From Microvirga sp. (lineage in GTDB: Bacteria > Pseudomonadota > Alphaproteobacteria > Rhizobiales > Beijerinckiaceae), in NCBI GenBank assembly GCA_022241475.1, contig JAKOMT010000013.1, forward strand, positions 1 through 49,159: DNA of 49,159 nt. Direction: 5' to 3'. This document shows positions 33,044 through 41,985 of this stretch, piece by piece. Each line of letters starts with the position of its first letter. The first letter of the stretch is position 1. The position numbers were made by a program, and so were the translations under genes. The notes below the pieces were generated by a model that had not been told where the DNA came from, did not search any database, and saw only the letters and a program-made list of their open reading frames with translations.

Positions 33044-34204
33044 ATGCCGGCATGGGGGGAAACGCACGACGTTGCAGTGGCCGAGGCTCTCAGAGAGGGG
33101 CGCCGGGCATCGTCGCCCATCTACCAAACCAACTTGGGTTCGGCCTATTGCGGCGACTCTCTGAAGGTGCTCGGTAGCAAGCCGTTTTCGGTACACAAGG
33201 GGATGGTACAACTAGCGTTTACTTCGCCACCGTTCCCCCTGAATACGAAGAAGAGTTACGGAAACCTGCAGGGTGAAGACTACGTCCGGTGGTTCGCCAA
33301 GTTCGCCCCCCTCCTTCGCGACATGGTGACCGAGGACGGTTCCATCGTCATCGAAATCGGCAACGCGTGGATGCCAGGTCAACCGACCATGTCCACCCAC
33401 GTGCTCGAGGCGTTCTTGCGGTTCCTCAAGAAGGGCGATCTGCACCTGTGTCAGGAGTTTATCTGGTATAACCCGGCGAGGCTGCCGTCGCCGATCGAGT
33501 GGGTCAACAAGGAGCGTTCACGGGTCAAGGACGCCTTCACCCGTATATGGTGGATGTCGCCGACCCCACGCCCGAAGGCGGACAACCGGAAGGTACTGCG
33601 GGAATACAGTCCGAGCATGAAGCGCCTCATCGAGACCGGCAAGTACAACGCCGGCGCGCGCCCATCAGAGCATCATATCGGCGCCGAAAGCTTCAAAGCC
33701 AACAACAATGGTGCAATTCCGCCCAATGTCGGTGGCGTGGACGCGCTACCCTCCATGGACGGTGTCATCACTCCGAAGGGTTTCGCAGAGTACCTTGAAC
33801 AAACCGCTAATCTACTCAAGGCAGCCAATACTCTGTCTAGCGACTGCTATCGCAAATTCTGCCTAGAACGGGGTGCTCCAATTCATCCAGCCCGAATGCC
33901 TTCCACACTCGTCGAGTTCTTTGTCAACTTCCTGACTGACGAAGGCGATGTTGTGCTTGACCCGTTCGCGGGAAGCAACACGACGGGGGCAGTTGCGCAG
34001 GACCTAGGCCGGCGATGGCTCTCCATTGAGGCAGACTGGAATTACGCCGCCCACTCCATTGGACGCTTCGAACCCACGGCACTCACATCGACCTGCGAAG
34101 GACTTGAGGTCAACGAGATCGAGCAGAACGAGGAACTAGGCGATCGCAGTTATAATGCTAAAGCGCCGCCGACTGCATCGTCCTCTGAGATTCTTCTAAA
34201 ATAG
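33044..34204 (+). CDS. Site-specific DNA methyltransferase (N4-C or N6-A type)
   Basis: A 386-residue SAM-dependent enzyme. Catalytic motif IV TSPPF (60-64) comes before the SAM-binding motif DPFAGSNTTG (306 on), the circular order of beta-class amino-methyltransferases. TSPPF is more common in N4-cytosine enzymes, but N6-adenine cannot be excluded. The insert between them (about 110-290) is the likely target recognition part. It is the first gene of a six-gene operon, and the next gene starts right after its stop. It should mark host DNA so the helicase/ATPase genes act on unmodified DNA. Codon use is less GC-rich than the chromosomal genes to the left. Confidence 0.9.
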   Translation: MPAWGETHDVAVAEALREGRRASSPIYQTNLGSAYCGDSLKVLGSKPFSVHKGMVQLAFTSPPFPLNTKKSYGNLQGEDYVRWFAKFAPLLRDMVTEDGSIVIEIGNAWMPGQPTMSTHVLEAFLRFLKKGDLHLCQEFIWYNPARLPSPIEWVNKERSRVKDAFTRIWWMSPTPRPKADNRKVLREYSPSMKRLIETGKYNAGARPSEHHIGAESFKANNNGAIPPNVGGVDALPSMDGVITPKGFAEYLEQTANLLKAANTLSSDCYRKFCLERGAPIHPARMPSTLVEFFVNFLTDEGDVVLDPFAGSNTTGAVAQDLGRRWLSIEADWNYAAHSIGRFEPTALTSTCEGLEVNEIEQNEELGDRSYNAKAPPTASSSEILLK

Positions 34205-36355
34205 ATGCAAAATATGCCGCAGCCAAGAGATGAAGAACGGGCGCGAGTGAGCAGTGATGGTACAAAGCGCGATGCGCGACCGTTTCTGGGGGATCTAACG
34301 GTGCTCGACCTTAAGACAGAGTACCGCTCCCTAAAGGAAAATCCCGTCAGAGATTTCTACAGGCCGTGTCTGCTGAACTCCATTATCTACAAGCGAGCGG
34401 TCGGGTACTTTCGATCAACGGTTTATAACGTGATAGGTGCGTCATCTATTGAATTCGCTCGCCGTGGAGGTCGGACTGAACTTATTTGCTCACCCGAAAT
34501 GTCTGAGGAAGATGTCGACAGTATTGCCCTTGGATATGCCAGAAAGAGCGAAATTATAGCTCAAAGGCTGACACAACAAATCGACTTCTTAATGTCTTCC
34601 GAAGAAACAGCTTTCAATACGCGACTTCTGGCTACACTCGTTTCGCTCGGCGCTTTGGAGATCAAAGTCGCCGTTCGCGCCGACCGGAAGGGCCTTTATC
34701 ACGAGAAGATCGGCATTTTTCTGGATGGTATCGGCAATTCTGTCAGCTTCAAGGGTTCAGCCAATGAAACTTGGAGCGGATGGCATCGGCAGGGAAATTT
34801 CGAGTCTGTAGAAGTATTCTGCAGTTGGCGAGAGGGCTTGGAAGCGGAGCGCGTCAGAAACCACACGGCACACTTCGATGCGCTGTGGTCCGAGGACGAT
34901 CCGGATATCGAGGTATTTTCGTTTCCAGATGGAGCGGTGGCTCATCTCAAGAAGGCAGCATTTAAGGACTTGGACGCCGTGGATCCGAAAGACGCAACGT
35001 CCCATGAAAAGCGGCGGACACCGCTACCTCACCAGGATGCAGCCGTGAGTGAATGGTTGTCTCGGGGCGGAAGGGGGATCTTTGAACATGCCACTGGTAG
35101 CGGCAAAACATTCACAGCGTTGATGGCAATTCGCCGCCAGGCAGAGTGCGGAAAACCGACGTTGGTGGTTGTGCCGAGTAGACTGCTACTTGACCAATGG
35201 GCCTCCGAAATAAGGGATGAAATTCCGGAAGCGGCGTTGTTACTTGCCGGCGGCGGGAACAACGCATGGCGGGCGCCCCATCGTCTCAAGGGCATGACGG
35301 GCGCCGATACGGCGCATGGCGGCCGAATCGTTCTTACCACCATGCAAACCGCCTCCATGGACGCATTCCGTCATGCGGTTATCGACGGCGAACATCTCCT
35401 ACTGGTCGCAGACGAAGTGCACCAGATCGGTAGTCCGCAGCACGCCCGCATCATGACGCTCAATGCCGGGTCGAGGCTTGGGCTAAGCGCAACGCCCATT
35501 CGCTACGGCGACCCTGAAGGCACCCGGCAGATATTTGAGTATTTCGGCGGTGTCATACCCCCGCCAATAACCCTAGCGGATGCAATCGAGGCTGGCCGTC
35601 TTGTTCCATACGAGTATCAGCCGCATGCGCTCAACTTAACCGCTGACGAAGCGGACGCTTGGCGAAACTATACCGATCGGATACGGCGCGAGATAGTGCG
35701 GCAGAAAGCAGACGAAGCGGGCGCACGCCCTCTTTCCGACAAGGCAAAGATGCTGCTTATACAAAGGTCCCGAATTGCCAAAAAGGCTGCGTCCAAGGTT
35801 CGGCTCGCATGCGATGTGCTTAAAGCGCATTTCGAGAAGGGGCAAAGCTGGCTCGTTTATTGCGAAGACGCTGACCAGCTCGCGCAAGTTCTCACTGTAT
35901 TGCGACAAGAGGGTATGGACCCTGTCGAATATCATTCGAAGATGGACGGGGATCGCGCCGCCACAATGTTATGGTTCCGCTCCTTCGGTGGCATCTTGGT
36001 GTCCATCCGCTGTCTCGATGAGGGCGTTGACATCCCGGACGTATCCCACGCCCTCATTCTTGCCTCATCGCAGAGTCCGCGCCAGTTCATTCAACGCCGT
36101 GGCCGCGTCCTGCGGCGCGCACCTGACAAACAGGTCGCAGTCCTCCATGATGCCATAGTCGTACCGGTCAGCGCCGAAGACGAGCCCGATCAAATCAGCT
36201 TGCTGAAGTCGGAACTGGTGCGGGCGATTGAGTTTGCCGAGCACGCGATCAACAAGGGCGCTGGTGCCGAGCTCCGCGATATTGCGACCAGTATGGGTAT
36301 TGACCCCGAGGGCCTGCTCGACAGCGGGCTTGAGGAGGACGAGGAGGAAGCCTGA
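34205..36355 (+). CDS. PLD-like domain fused to SF2 helicase
   Basis: A 716-residue protein. Residues 50-250 look like a phospholipase-D-type nuclease half (LLNSIIYKRAVGYF, LYHEKIGIFLDGIGNSVSFKGSANET, an HxK pattern). The helicase core follows: Q-motif LPHQDAAVSEW, Walker A ATGSGKT (296-302), DEVH (403-406), LSATPIRYG (near 427), a C-terminal helicase domain, and QRRGRVLRRA (motif VI). Only one HxK is visible, so a dimer would be needed for PLD chemistry. It is the likely restriction effector. Start immediately after the methyltransferase stop; it ends in a one-base overlap with the small gene. Confidence 0.88.
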   Translation: MQNMPQPRDEERARVSSDGTKRDARPFLGDLTVLDLKTEYRSLKENPVRDFYRPCLLNSIIYKRAVGYFRSTVYNVIGASSIEFARRGGRTELICSPEMSEEDVDSIALGYARKSEIIAQRLTQQIDFLMSSEETAFNTRLLATLVSLGALEIKVAVRADRKGLYHEKIGIFLDGIGNSVSFKGSANETWSGWHRQGNFESVEVFCSWREGLEAERVRNHTAHFDALWSEDDPDIEVFSFPDGAVAHLKKAAFKDLDAVDPKDATSHEKRRTPLPHQDAAVSEWLSRGGRGIFEHATGSGKTFTALMAIRRQAECGKPTLVVVPSRLLLDQWASEIRDEIPEAALLLAGGGNNAWRAPHRLKGMTGADTAHGGRIVLTTMQTASMDAFRHAVIDGEHLLLVADEVHQIGSPQHARIMTLNAGSRLGLSATPIRYGDPEGTRQIFEYFGGVIPPPITLADAIEAGRLVPYEYQPHALNLTADEADAWRNYTDRIRREIVRQKADEAGARPLSDKAKMLLIQRSRIAKKAASKVRLACDVLKAHFEKGQSWLVYCEDADQLAQVLTVLRQEGMDPVEYHSKMDGDRAATMLWFRSFGGILVSIRCLDEGVDIPDVSHALILASSQSPRQFIQRRGRVLRRAPDKQVAVLHDAIVVPVSAEDEPDQISLLKSELVRAIEFAEHAINKGAGAELRDIATSMGIDPEGLLDSGLEEDEEEA

Positions 36356-36570
36356 TGTCGGATGATAATGAACTTGGCCTGGAAACGCTTCTTGCCGTGA
36401 AAGCTCAGCTGGGCCTCGATTTGGACGATGATTTCCTGGAAGCGTGCTTCGCGATCCAAAAGAAGTACCAATTTAATCATGATAGGACACTGTCCACACA
36501 GGCAATGGACCGCCTCATCGAGGACTGTGTCAAAAAAGCCGATGTAAAGCAAACCGAGGGCGGGGCCTGA
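36355..36570 (+). CDS. Small DNA-modification-system-associated protein
   Basis: A 71-residue acidic protein (SDDNELGLETLLAVKAQLG..) predicted mainly helical, without signal peptide or membrane segment. Small proteins of this length and position, between a helicase and a DndD-type ATPase, accompany several modification-based defence systems. The start codon shares one base with the helicase stop (TGATG), and the next gene starts four bases after its stop. It is probably a subunit or adaptor of the helicase-ATPase complex. Function unknown. Confidence 0.75.
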   Translation: MSDDNELGLETLLAVKAQLGLDLDDDFLEACFAIQKKYQFNHDRTLSTQAMDRLIEDCVKKADVKQTEGGA

Positions 36571-36574
36571 CAGA

Positions 36575-38560
36575 ATGAAGCTTCACAGTCTCAGAGCCCG
36601 AAATTTCATGCCCTACAAAGGCGAGATGGAACTGGCGTTTCCGCAGGACGAGCAGCGCAACGTCATGATTGTCTTCGGCGACAACATGCGCGGCAAGACA
36701 AGCATCCTGAACGCAATGCGCTGGGCCTTCTATGGTGAAGCACTAGGCCGCCACTCGCGGCCAATCCCGCTGCAGGAGATCGTCAACAAGGACGCGGCCT
36801 TGGTGGACGATTGGAGGGTGGAAGTTCACGTCAAGTTCGACGCTAACGGCCATGCATATGATCTGCGCCGGGTTGCCGAGCGCAGAAATATGGTCGCCAA
36901 ACCCTCCAGACCTGAAGACTTCATTCGGTCGATTCACCTAACTCGCGATGGCTCCGCAGTATCTGGGGATCAAGTTGAAGCCGAGATTGGATTGATTGCG
37001 CCAAAGCAAATATCGCGTTTCTTCTTATTCGATGGGGAATTACTACAAGAATATGAAACGCTGCTGATCGAAGATAGCCAGCAAGGCCAGCAAATAAAAG
37101 AAGCCATTGAGCAGGTGCTTGGCGTGCCAGCGCTTACAAATGGTCGTGTTGATATTCAGACAATCCTTAAGCAGGCGCAAAAGCGGCAGAACTCCGATCT
37201 TAAGCAGATTGCTGGACTCGAAAAACAAGCGGAACGGCACGCGGATTTGACCGGAAAGATTGATGCAATCGACCGAGACCTTGAGGATTTGAATTTAAGA
37301 CTGAAGAAAGTTCGTGAAGAACGCACCGCGCTCGACGACGAAGTTGAAGCGGCACAGTCTGTGATCAGCGCGAAAGCGACGTTGGACGCAAAAGTCGGAG
37401 AGCGAAAGGTTGTGATTGATGATTGCGACAGGAAGGAAGGGGAGCGGCTCGATCTAATTTCTGGGGCGTGGAAAGATCTCATCGATGGGCAGCTCCAGAT
37501 TAGGCGCGACCAGCTCGAAAGGCGGCGTAGAGAGTTGGTTGACTCGATCAAGAAGCGAAGCGCCCTAGCGCAGAAAGTCTCCGATCTGAAGCAGTTGCTT
37601 GACACGCGAGAATGTCCGACCTGTGAGCAGGAATTGAATGACGAACGGCGGTTTCAGATTGGTCAGGCATTGGGCAAGGCCGAGACTGACTTGCGATCCA
37701 TTGATGACAGCAGCTCCGCGCTACAGGACATATCGGGGCAGCTTGACGCGCTGTCGAAAATCCGAGGCATTAATGCCAAAGACCGGCTCAGGCAGGTAGA
37801 AAAAGATCTCCAAGGCTATAACGTGCGCCTGACGCAGATCGAAAATGACATAGAAAGGCTGCGCGACGAGATCGCTGGATACGATACAGCGGAGATTGCA
37901 CGCAAGAGAGTATTGCTGAGCGAAAAAATTAAGGAAGAAGGTCGTTTGCAGGGCGCCATTTTGGATCAGAATTCCGAGCGCAAGAAACTGGTAGACGAAC
38001 TTGCAGTTTCGCAGAAGGCAATCGAGGGCCTGACCAAGGATCGCACGCAGCGCAGTACGCGTAAGGTATCGCTCTGCTCCGATCTTGAAAGGGTGTTTTC
38101 TGAGAGCATTGAGCAGCTAAGAAGCAAGTTACGTAAACGTGTCGAAGAACGTGCGAACGACGCTTTCAAACATATGACCACACAAAAGAGTTATCGCGGT
38201 CTTGCGATCAACGAGAATTATGGCCTGCAGATCGTCGATCCGTCCGGTCGTCACGTAGCCGTGCGAAGCGCAGGCGCGGAACAGATCGTGGCGCTGTCCC
38301 TCATCGACGGTCTGAACCGGACCGGACGCGCCGCCGGACCAGTAATCATGGATACGCCGTTCGGCCGCCTCGACCTGAATCACCGCGACAACATTCTCAG
38401 CTACTTGCCTTCGGTAACGAGCCAGTTCGTGCTGCTGGTTCATAGTGGCGAGATCAGGAAGGAAACAGATCTTGCCATCATCGCCGAAAGAATTGGCGCT
38501 GTATACGAGATCAGGGAGATCAGCTCCACACAATCGCGGCTGGAAAGGACCACACTTTGA
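36575..38560 (+). CDS. DndD/Rad50-like SMC-type ATPase with zinc hook
   Basis: A 661-residue protein of DndD length. Walker A is G35-DNMRGKT (35-42), followed by WAFYGEALG. Long coiled coils run on both sides of a CPTC zinc hook (C347, C350). The signature region is SAGAEQIVALSLIDGLNRTG and the Walker B/D-loop is VIMDTPFGRLD (near 592). These place it with DndD and Rad50-like ATPases that bind DNA ends or structures as dimers. The sulfur-transfer genes dndA/B/C are absent, so phosphorothioation is unlikely. The TTG start of the next gene overlaps its stop by four bases. Confidence 0.88.
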   Translation: MKLHSLRARNFMPYKGEMELAFPQDEQRNVMIVFGDNMRGKTSILNAMRWAFYGEALGRHSRPIPLQEIVNKDAALVDDWRVEVHVKFDANGHAYDLRRVAERRNMVAKPSRPEDFIRSIHLTRDGSAVSGDQVEAEIGLIAPKQISRFFLFDGELLQEYETLLIEDSQQGQQIKEAIEQVLGVPALTNGRVDIQTILKQAQKRQNSDLKQIAGLEKQAERHADLTGKIDAIDRDLEDLNLRLKKVREERTALDDEVEAAQSVISAKATLDAKVGERKVVIDDCDRKEGERLDLISGAWKDLIDGQLQIRRDQLERRRRELVDSIKKRSALAQKVSDLKQLLDTRECPTCEQELNDERRFQIGQALGKAETDLRSIDDSSSALQDISGQLDALSKIRGINAKDRLRQVEKDLQGYNVRLTQIENDIERLRDEIAGYDTAEIARKRVLLSEKIKEEGRLQGAILDQNSERKKLVDELAVSQKAIEGLTKDRTQRSTRKVSLCSDLERVFSESIEQLRSKLRKRVEERANDAFKHMTTQKSYRGLAINENYGLQIVDPSGRHVAVRSAGAEQIVALSLIDGLNRTGRAAGPVIMDTPFGRLDLNHRDNILSYLPSVTSQFVLLVHSGEIRKETDLAIIAERIGAVYEIREISSTQSRLERTTL

Positions 38561-38943
38561 GCATTGCGGAACCGACCACAATCGGCCTGTCGGAGGGCGC
38601 TCACGAAAAGCTGAAGCGACTCCAGGAGGAACGGCAATTCCGAGATCTCCTCGATGGATATCGCTTTGCCATAGGACTTGCGCTTGCGCAGGGAGTTGAG
38701 CCGCCCGAAGTCCAGAAGCGAACAACGATCTTTAACGTAGGGACCGTTGATCCCGACCAATCCCTAAAGCGCTCAATCGAAGCGCTGATGGGAGATCGGG
38801 TTCAGGGTGCTTCGATATACAAAATGGCTGAGCGACTTGCGGAATGGGGCGTGAACGAACTTTCTGCCCAGGCGGAGGTCGGCAGTCTTGACTTTGTTAG
38901 CTTGCTCGACCTTGCAGGCGAAAAGGAGGCCGCCGATACATGA
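38557..38943 (+). CDS. Unrecognised 128-residue protein of the defence operon
   Basis: No family recognised. It starts with TTG in a TTGA overlap. The opening (TIGLSEGAHEKLKRLQEERQFRDLLDGYRFAIGLALAQG) resembles a ribbon-helix-helix or DndE-like DNA-binding module: a beta strand followed by two helices. The second half (SLKRSIEALMGD..IYKMAERLAEWGVNEL) is helical. The stop overlaps the next gene's ATG by four bases. A DNA-binding or assembly role within the complex is inference. Confidence 0.7.
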   Translation: MSIAEPTTIGLSEGAHEKLKRLQEERQFRDLLDGYRFAIGLALAQGVEPPEVQKRTTIFNVGTVDPDQSLKRSIEALMGDRVQGASIYKMAERLAEWGVNELSAQAEVGSLDFVSLLDLAGEKEAADT

Positions 38944-41477
38944 TGGAGGCTCCCCTTCGTGCCTTCCTCATGGTGCGTTCGATTGACGGAACTTGGACAG
39001 TCACGGTTTGCCGCGACCTCGGTACCGTCGTACGCACATGGAGAGCGCGGAAGGAGCCGAACTTGGACGTGGCCGTGCTGCACGTTGGCTTCGATCGCCC
39101 GCCATCGCATAGCTTTAATGAAGTCGTAGATGCGTATCCTGGTCGCCTGCTTCTGACCACAGCGGCGAAGCATGCCGTGCCGACCACGTTCATTTCGTCC
39201 GCTGCCCCAGTAGGCAGTGCAGAGAACACCGACGTGTTTATCGGATTGCAAGGCTGGGGATACAAACTTGAAGACCCGACAGCGGGAACAGGGCATATTG
39301 AGCCGCCACACGCGGAAGCCGCGTCCCATGAACCGCAGGGTTGGGTTGCTTCGTTTCTGAACCAGCATCCTACGGATGCGCATGAGTTGTCGGAGCACGG
39401 AATATTCGACGACAGTACTTATCTTGACCGGGAAGTGGAACTGGAACGAAACGTTCGTCACCGCACTGGGCGGTTTCGCCTACATCACATCGTTGGCGCG
39501 AATTGCGATGACCCCTGCAAACTTGCCTGCGCCGCGCCGCCGTGGCTGGCAGCGCGGAATCTGATCTCCTTGAATTTGCCCGTGCGGGCCGCCAACGTCT
39601 TCCAGGTCAGCGGCATTGAGACGGTGCGCGATCTCGCCGAGTTTTCGATCGAGGCTCTTTTGAACCAAAAGAACTTCGGGCGAAAATCATTAGGAGATAC
39701 GTTACAAGCATTGCTCGTCGCTCTTAACGATGGTCCGCCTCGGATGGCGACAGCGGAATCTCTTCCTGAATCAAGCCATTTTCTGACAGAGGTGCGGAGG
39801 TCGCTGCTGACATTTTCCGTCCGCGAGCGCGACGTGCTGATACGCCGCCTTGGCTTCGAAACAACCCCGGAGACACTACAGGAAGTTGCGGACGACTACG
39901 GCGTAACGCGTGAGCGCATAAGGCAGATCGAGGCGAGCGCTACCAAGAGGTGGATCCGCGAGTCATCCTGGGATGACATACTCGAACAGAAGATCTCCCA
40001 ACTCATGATCGGCCGAAGCTTTCCCCTCCCGGTTGCTGGCATAGAAGCCATAGACGCGTGGTTTGAAGGCGTATCGGTACACAGGGTGTTTTTTAGAAAC
40101 TTGGTGCAGACCGTATGCAGTGACCGTATTCATACGCTTCACATCGATGGCCTTTACTACTTCAGCCTCATGGCGCAGGAGACTTGGGGGCGCACGGTTT
40201 CTGAGGCCTCCGGGCTGTTGTCCTCTGGAGCGGGAAGGGAATGGAGTGAAGACTACGCCCGCTCGCTGGTGCACGGCTTACTGCCAGACAACGCAAAAGA
40301 ATTCGCGACGATACTGTGGGATAAATCGTCCCGGCTCTGCCACTTCAGCACCAGCCCGGACGGTTTGCGCGTTCTCACCAGTTATGGTCGCGGGGCGGAT
40401 CAAGTGGTTGAAGCAATTCTGGCCGAGTCTGATACACCGCTGCACTACACGGAAATTGCCGAGCGCGCAAAAATGCGGGATGGAAGAAGCCTGGATATTA
40501 GAAGGGCGCATAGCGCTGCCGCAAACATAGGTTTCTTGTTCGCGCGCGGGACTTATGGACTTGCACGGCATGTGCCGCTATCCGACGAACAGATCACTCA
40601 AGTTCGCACTGAAGCCGAAGATATCGTTTGCTCCGAAGCACCTGGTAGACAATGGCACACTTCTGAGATCTTATCAGAGATATCGGAGCGTATGGATGGA
40701 GGTATTGAGAGCCTGGACAAGTATTTGCTGGATATCGCGCTCTTGAAATCGAGCATGCTTAGGCCTCTGGGAAAGATGACTTGGATCGCAGCCGGCGTTG
40801 ACACCGAAGATCAATCCCGTATCGACGTTCATCAGGCTGTCGTCGCGATCGTTCAGTCGGCAGGCTGCCCGCTGAGCACCAGCGAGATAAAGGAACGCCT
40901 TACCGCTGTGAGGGGCGTCAACGAGTTTTTCCAGATTTCCCCTGTAGATCCTCTTATTCGGGTGCAGCCCGGCTTGTGGGGCATAAACGACAGGGACGTG
41001 CCTTTTTCTCGTGAAGAACAACGCGAGCTTATCGAGCAGCTCGTACGCCTGCTTGAAGAGAAGCAATCAGGCATTCATGGAAGCGAACTGTCCGGTGTTC
41101 TTCCCCTACTAGACTGTCCGACCGATGCATTTCTATCAATTGCCTCACAGGACGATCGGTTAAAAATCGCTCAGGGTCGCTATGTTTATCTAGCCCAATG
41201 GGGCAACCCAAGGCGCGAAACGATCGGTCACGCGGTTTCGGCCGTCCTTGAAGGAGCCGGCACCCCACTTACTCTTGAGAGAATTACTGGATTGGTCGAG
41301 AGCCGAATTGGTAGGAGGATCGACAAGCCAGTTATCTCTGGTGCTTTGCAGGCTCTCGAAGCGATGCTCGATAGTGCAACGGGACAATGGAGCCTAACCA
41401 TTTTGCCACCAGATGATGACGAAGACCTAGCGGAAACTAGCGATTACAATTCAGTCAATGCAAGGTCGGCTCTCTGA
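38940..41477 (+). CDS. Sigma-70 region-4-like / HARE-HTH multidomain protein
   Basis: 845 residues. After an unrecognised N-terminal 200 residues there is an RNA-polymerase alpha-CTD-like helix-hairpin-helix (about 218-262, VFQVSGIETVRDLAEFSIEALL..FGRKSLGDTLQALL). A sigma-70 region-4-like HTH follows (about 288-340, GVTRERIRQIEASATKRW). Then come repeated HARE-HTH-like modules at about 486-550, 629-695 and 764-825, each opening with an LxxAGxPLxxxEI-type helix. HARE-HTH domains are known to link modified-DNA recognition to effectors. I infer it reads modification state or recruits RNA polymerase. Last gene of the operon. Confidence 0.75.
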   Translation: MMEAPLRAFLMVRSIDGTWTVTVCRDLGTVVRTWRARKEPNLDVAVLHVGFDRPPSHSFNEVVDAYPGRLLLTTAAKHAVPTTFISSAAPVGSAENTDVFIGLQGWGYKLEDPTAGTGHIEPPHAEAASHEPQGWVASFLNQHPTDAHELSEHGIFDDSTYLDREVELERNVRHRTGRFRLHHIVGANCDDPCKLACAAPPWLAARNLISLNLPVRAANVFQVSGIETVRDLAEFSIEALLNQKNFGRKSLGDTLQALLVALNDGPPRMATAESLPESSHFLTEVRRSLLTFSVRERDVLIRRLGFETTPETLQEVADDYGVTRERIRQIEASATKRWIRESSWDDILEQKISQLMIGRSFPLPVAGIEAIDAWFEGVSVHRVFFRNLVQTVCSDRIHTLHIDGLYYFSLMAQETWGRTVSEASGLLSSGAGREWSEDYARSLVHGLLPDNAKEFATILWDKSSRLCHFSTSPDGLRVLTSYGRGADQVVEAILAESDTPLHYTEIAERAKMRDGRSLDIRRAHSAAANIGFLFARGTYGLARHVPLSDEQITQVRTEAEDIVCSEAPGRQWHTSEILSEISERMDGGIESLDKYLLDIALLKSSMLRPLGKMTWIAAGVDTEDQSRIDVHQAVVAIVQSAGCPLSTSEIKERLTAVRGVNEFFQISPVDPLIRVQPGLWGINDRDVPFSREEQRELIEQLVRLLEEKQSGIHGSELSGVLPLLDCPTDAFLSIASQDDRLKIAQGRYVYLAQWGNPRRETIGHAVSAVLEGAGTPLTLERITGLVESRIGRRIDKPVISGALQALEAMLDSATGQWSLTILPPDDDEDLAETSDYNSVNARSAL

Positions 41478-41565
41478 CTAGCTCACGCGCAGGAATTCAT
41501 AGTCATGCCAATGCTCGATTATCGAGTTTGTATGGCCCAATATCGCAGCCCGGTGGGTGTGATGC

Positions 41566-41985
41566 CTAATTTTTTTCAGGTCCCTCTTGCAGTGCGGTCT
41601 TTATGACTTTGCCAGTTTTTTGCTCCCTCCACTCCACTGGAAATGGCTCCAGCACCCGCGCCAGCGTAACCTCCGGCCCCTGCTTCCCGTCTAGGATCGC
41701 CTTGACGATGTCCGGCGCAAGCAGCGTCATACGAAGGACGCGGGTCATGTAGGAGGGCGCGATCCCCTCGCGCTCGGCCAGTTCGGCGATGGTGGCGAAC
41801 TCGCCCGACTCCAGCATACGCTTCCACCGAAACGCGCGCGCCAGCGCCTTGACCAGCGCGCTGTCTGTGCGCCGCGGCTGCGCGGCTCCTTCGGGCAGTC
41901 GCATCTCCTTGCGGCCGCCACGTTTCACGATGCGGAACGGGACATGGAGCTTCATGGTTTCGGAAATCTGGGTGCCGCGGGTCAT
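41566..41985 (-). CDS. Separate C-terminal HTH protein of the right recombinase cassette
   Basis: A 139-residue protein homologous to the last 110 residues of the left recombinase: LHVPFRIVKRGGRKEMRL..ALARAFRWKRMLESGEFATIAELAEREGIAPSYMTRVLRMTLLAPDIVKAILDGKQ. The middle is a helix-turn-helix. Here it is a free protein whose start overlaps the recombinase stop by four bases, while in the left cassette it is fused. The likely job is to complete the recombinase's DNA-binding or to control it. Confidence 0.8.
   Translation of the reverse strand: MTRGTQISETMKLHVPFRIVKRGGRKEMRLPEGAAQPRRTDSALVKALARAFRWKRMLESGEFATIAELAEREGIAPSYMTRVLRMTLLAPDIVKAILDGKQGPEVTLARVLEPFPVEWREQKTGKVIKTALQEGPEKN

Noticed and set aside
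34205..38560. Complete Dnd phosphorothioation system
   Set aside because: A DndD-like ATPase is present but the cysteine desulfurase, DndB and DndC genes are not, and the operon starts with a methyltransferase.
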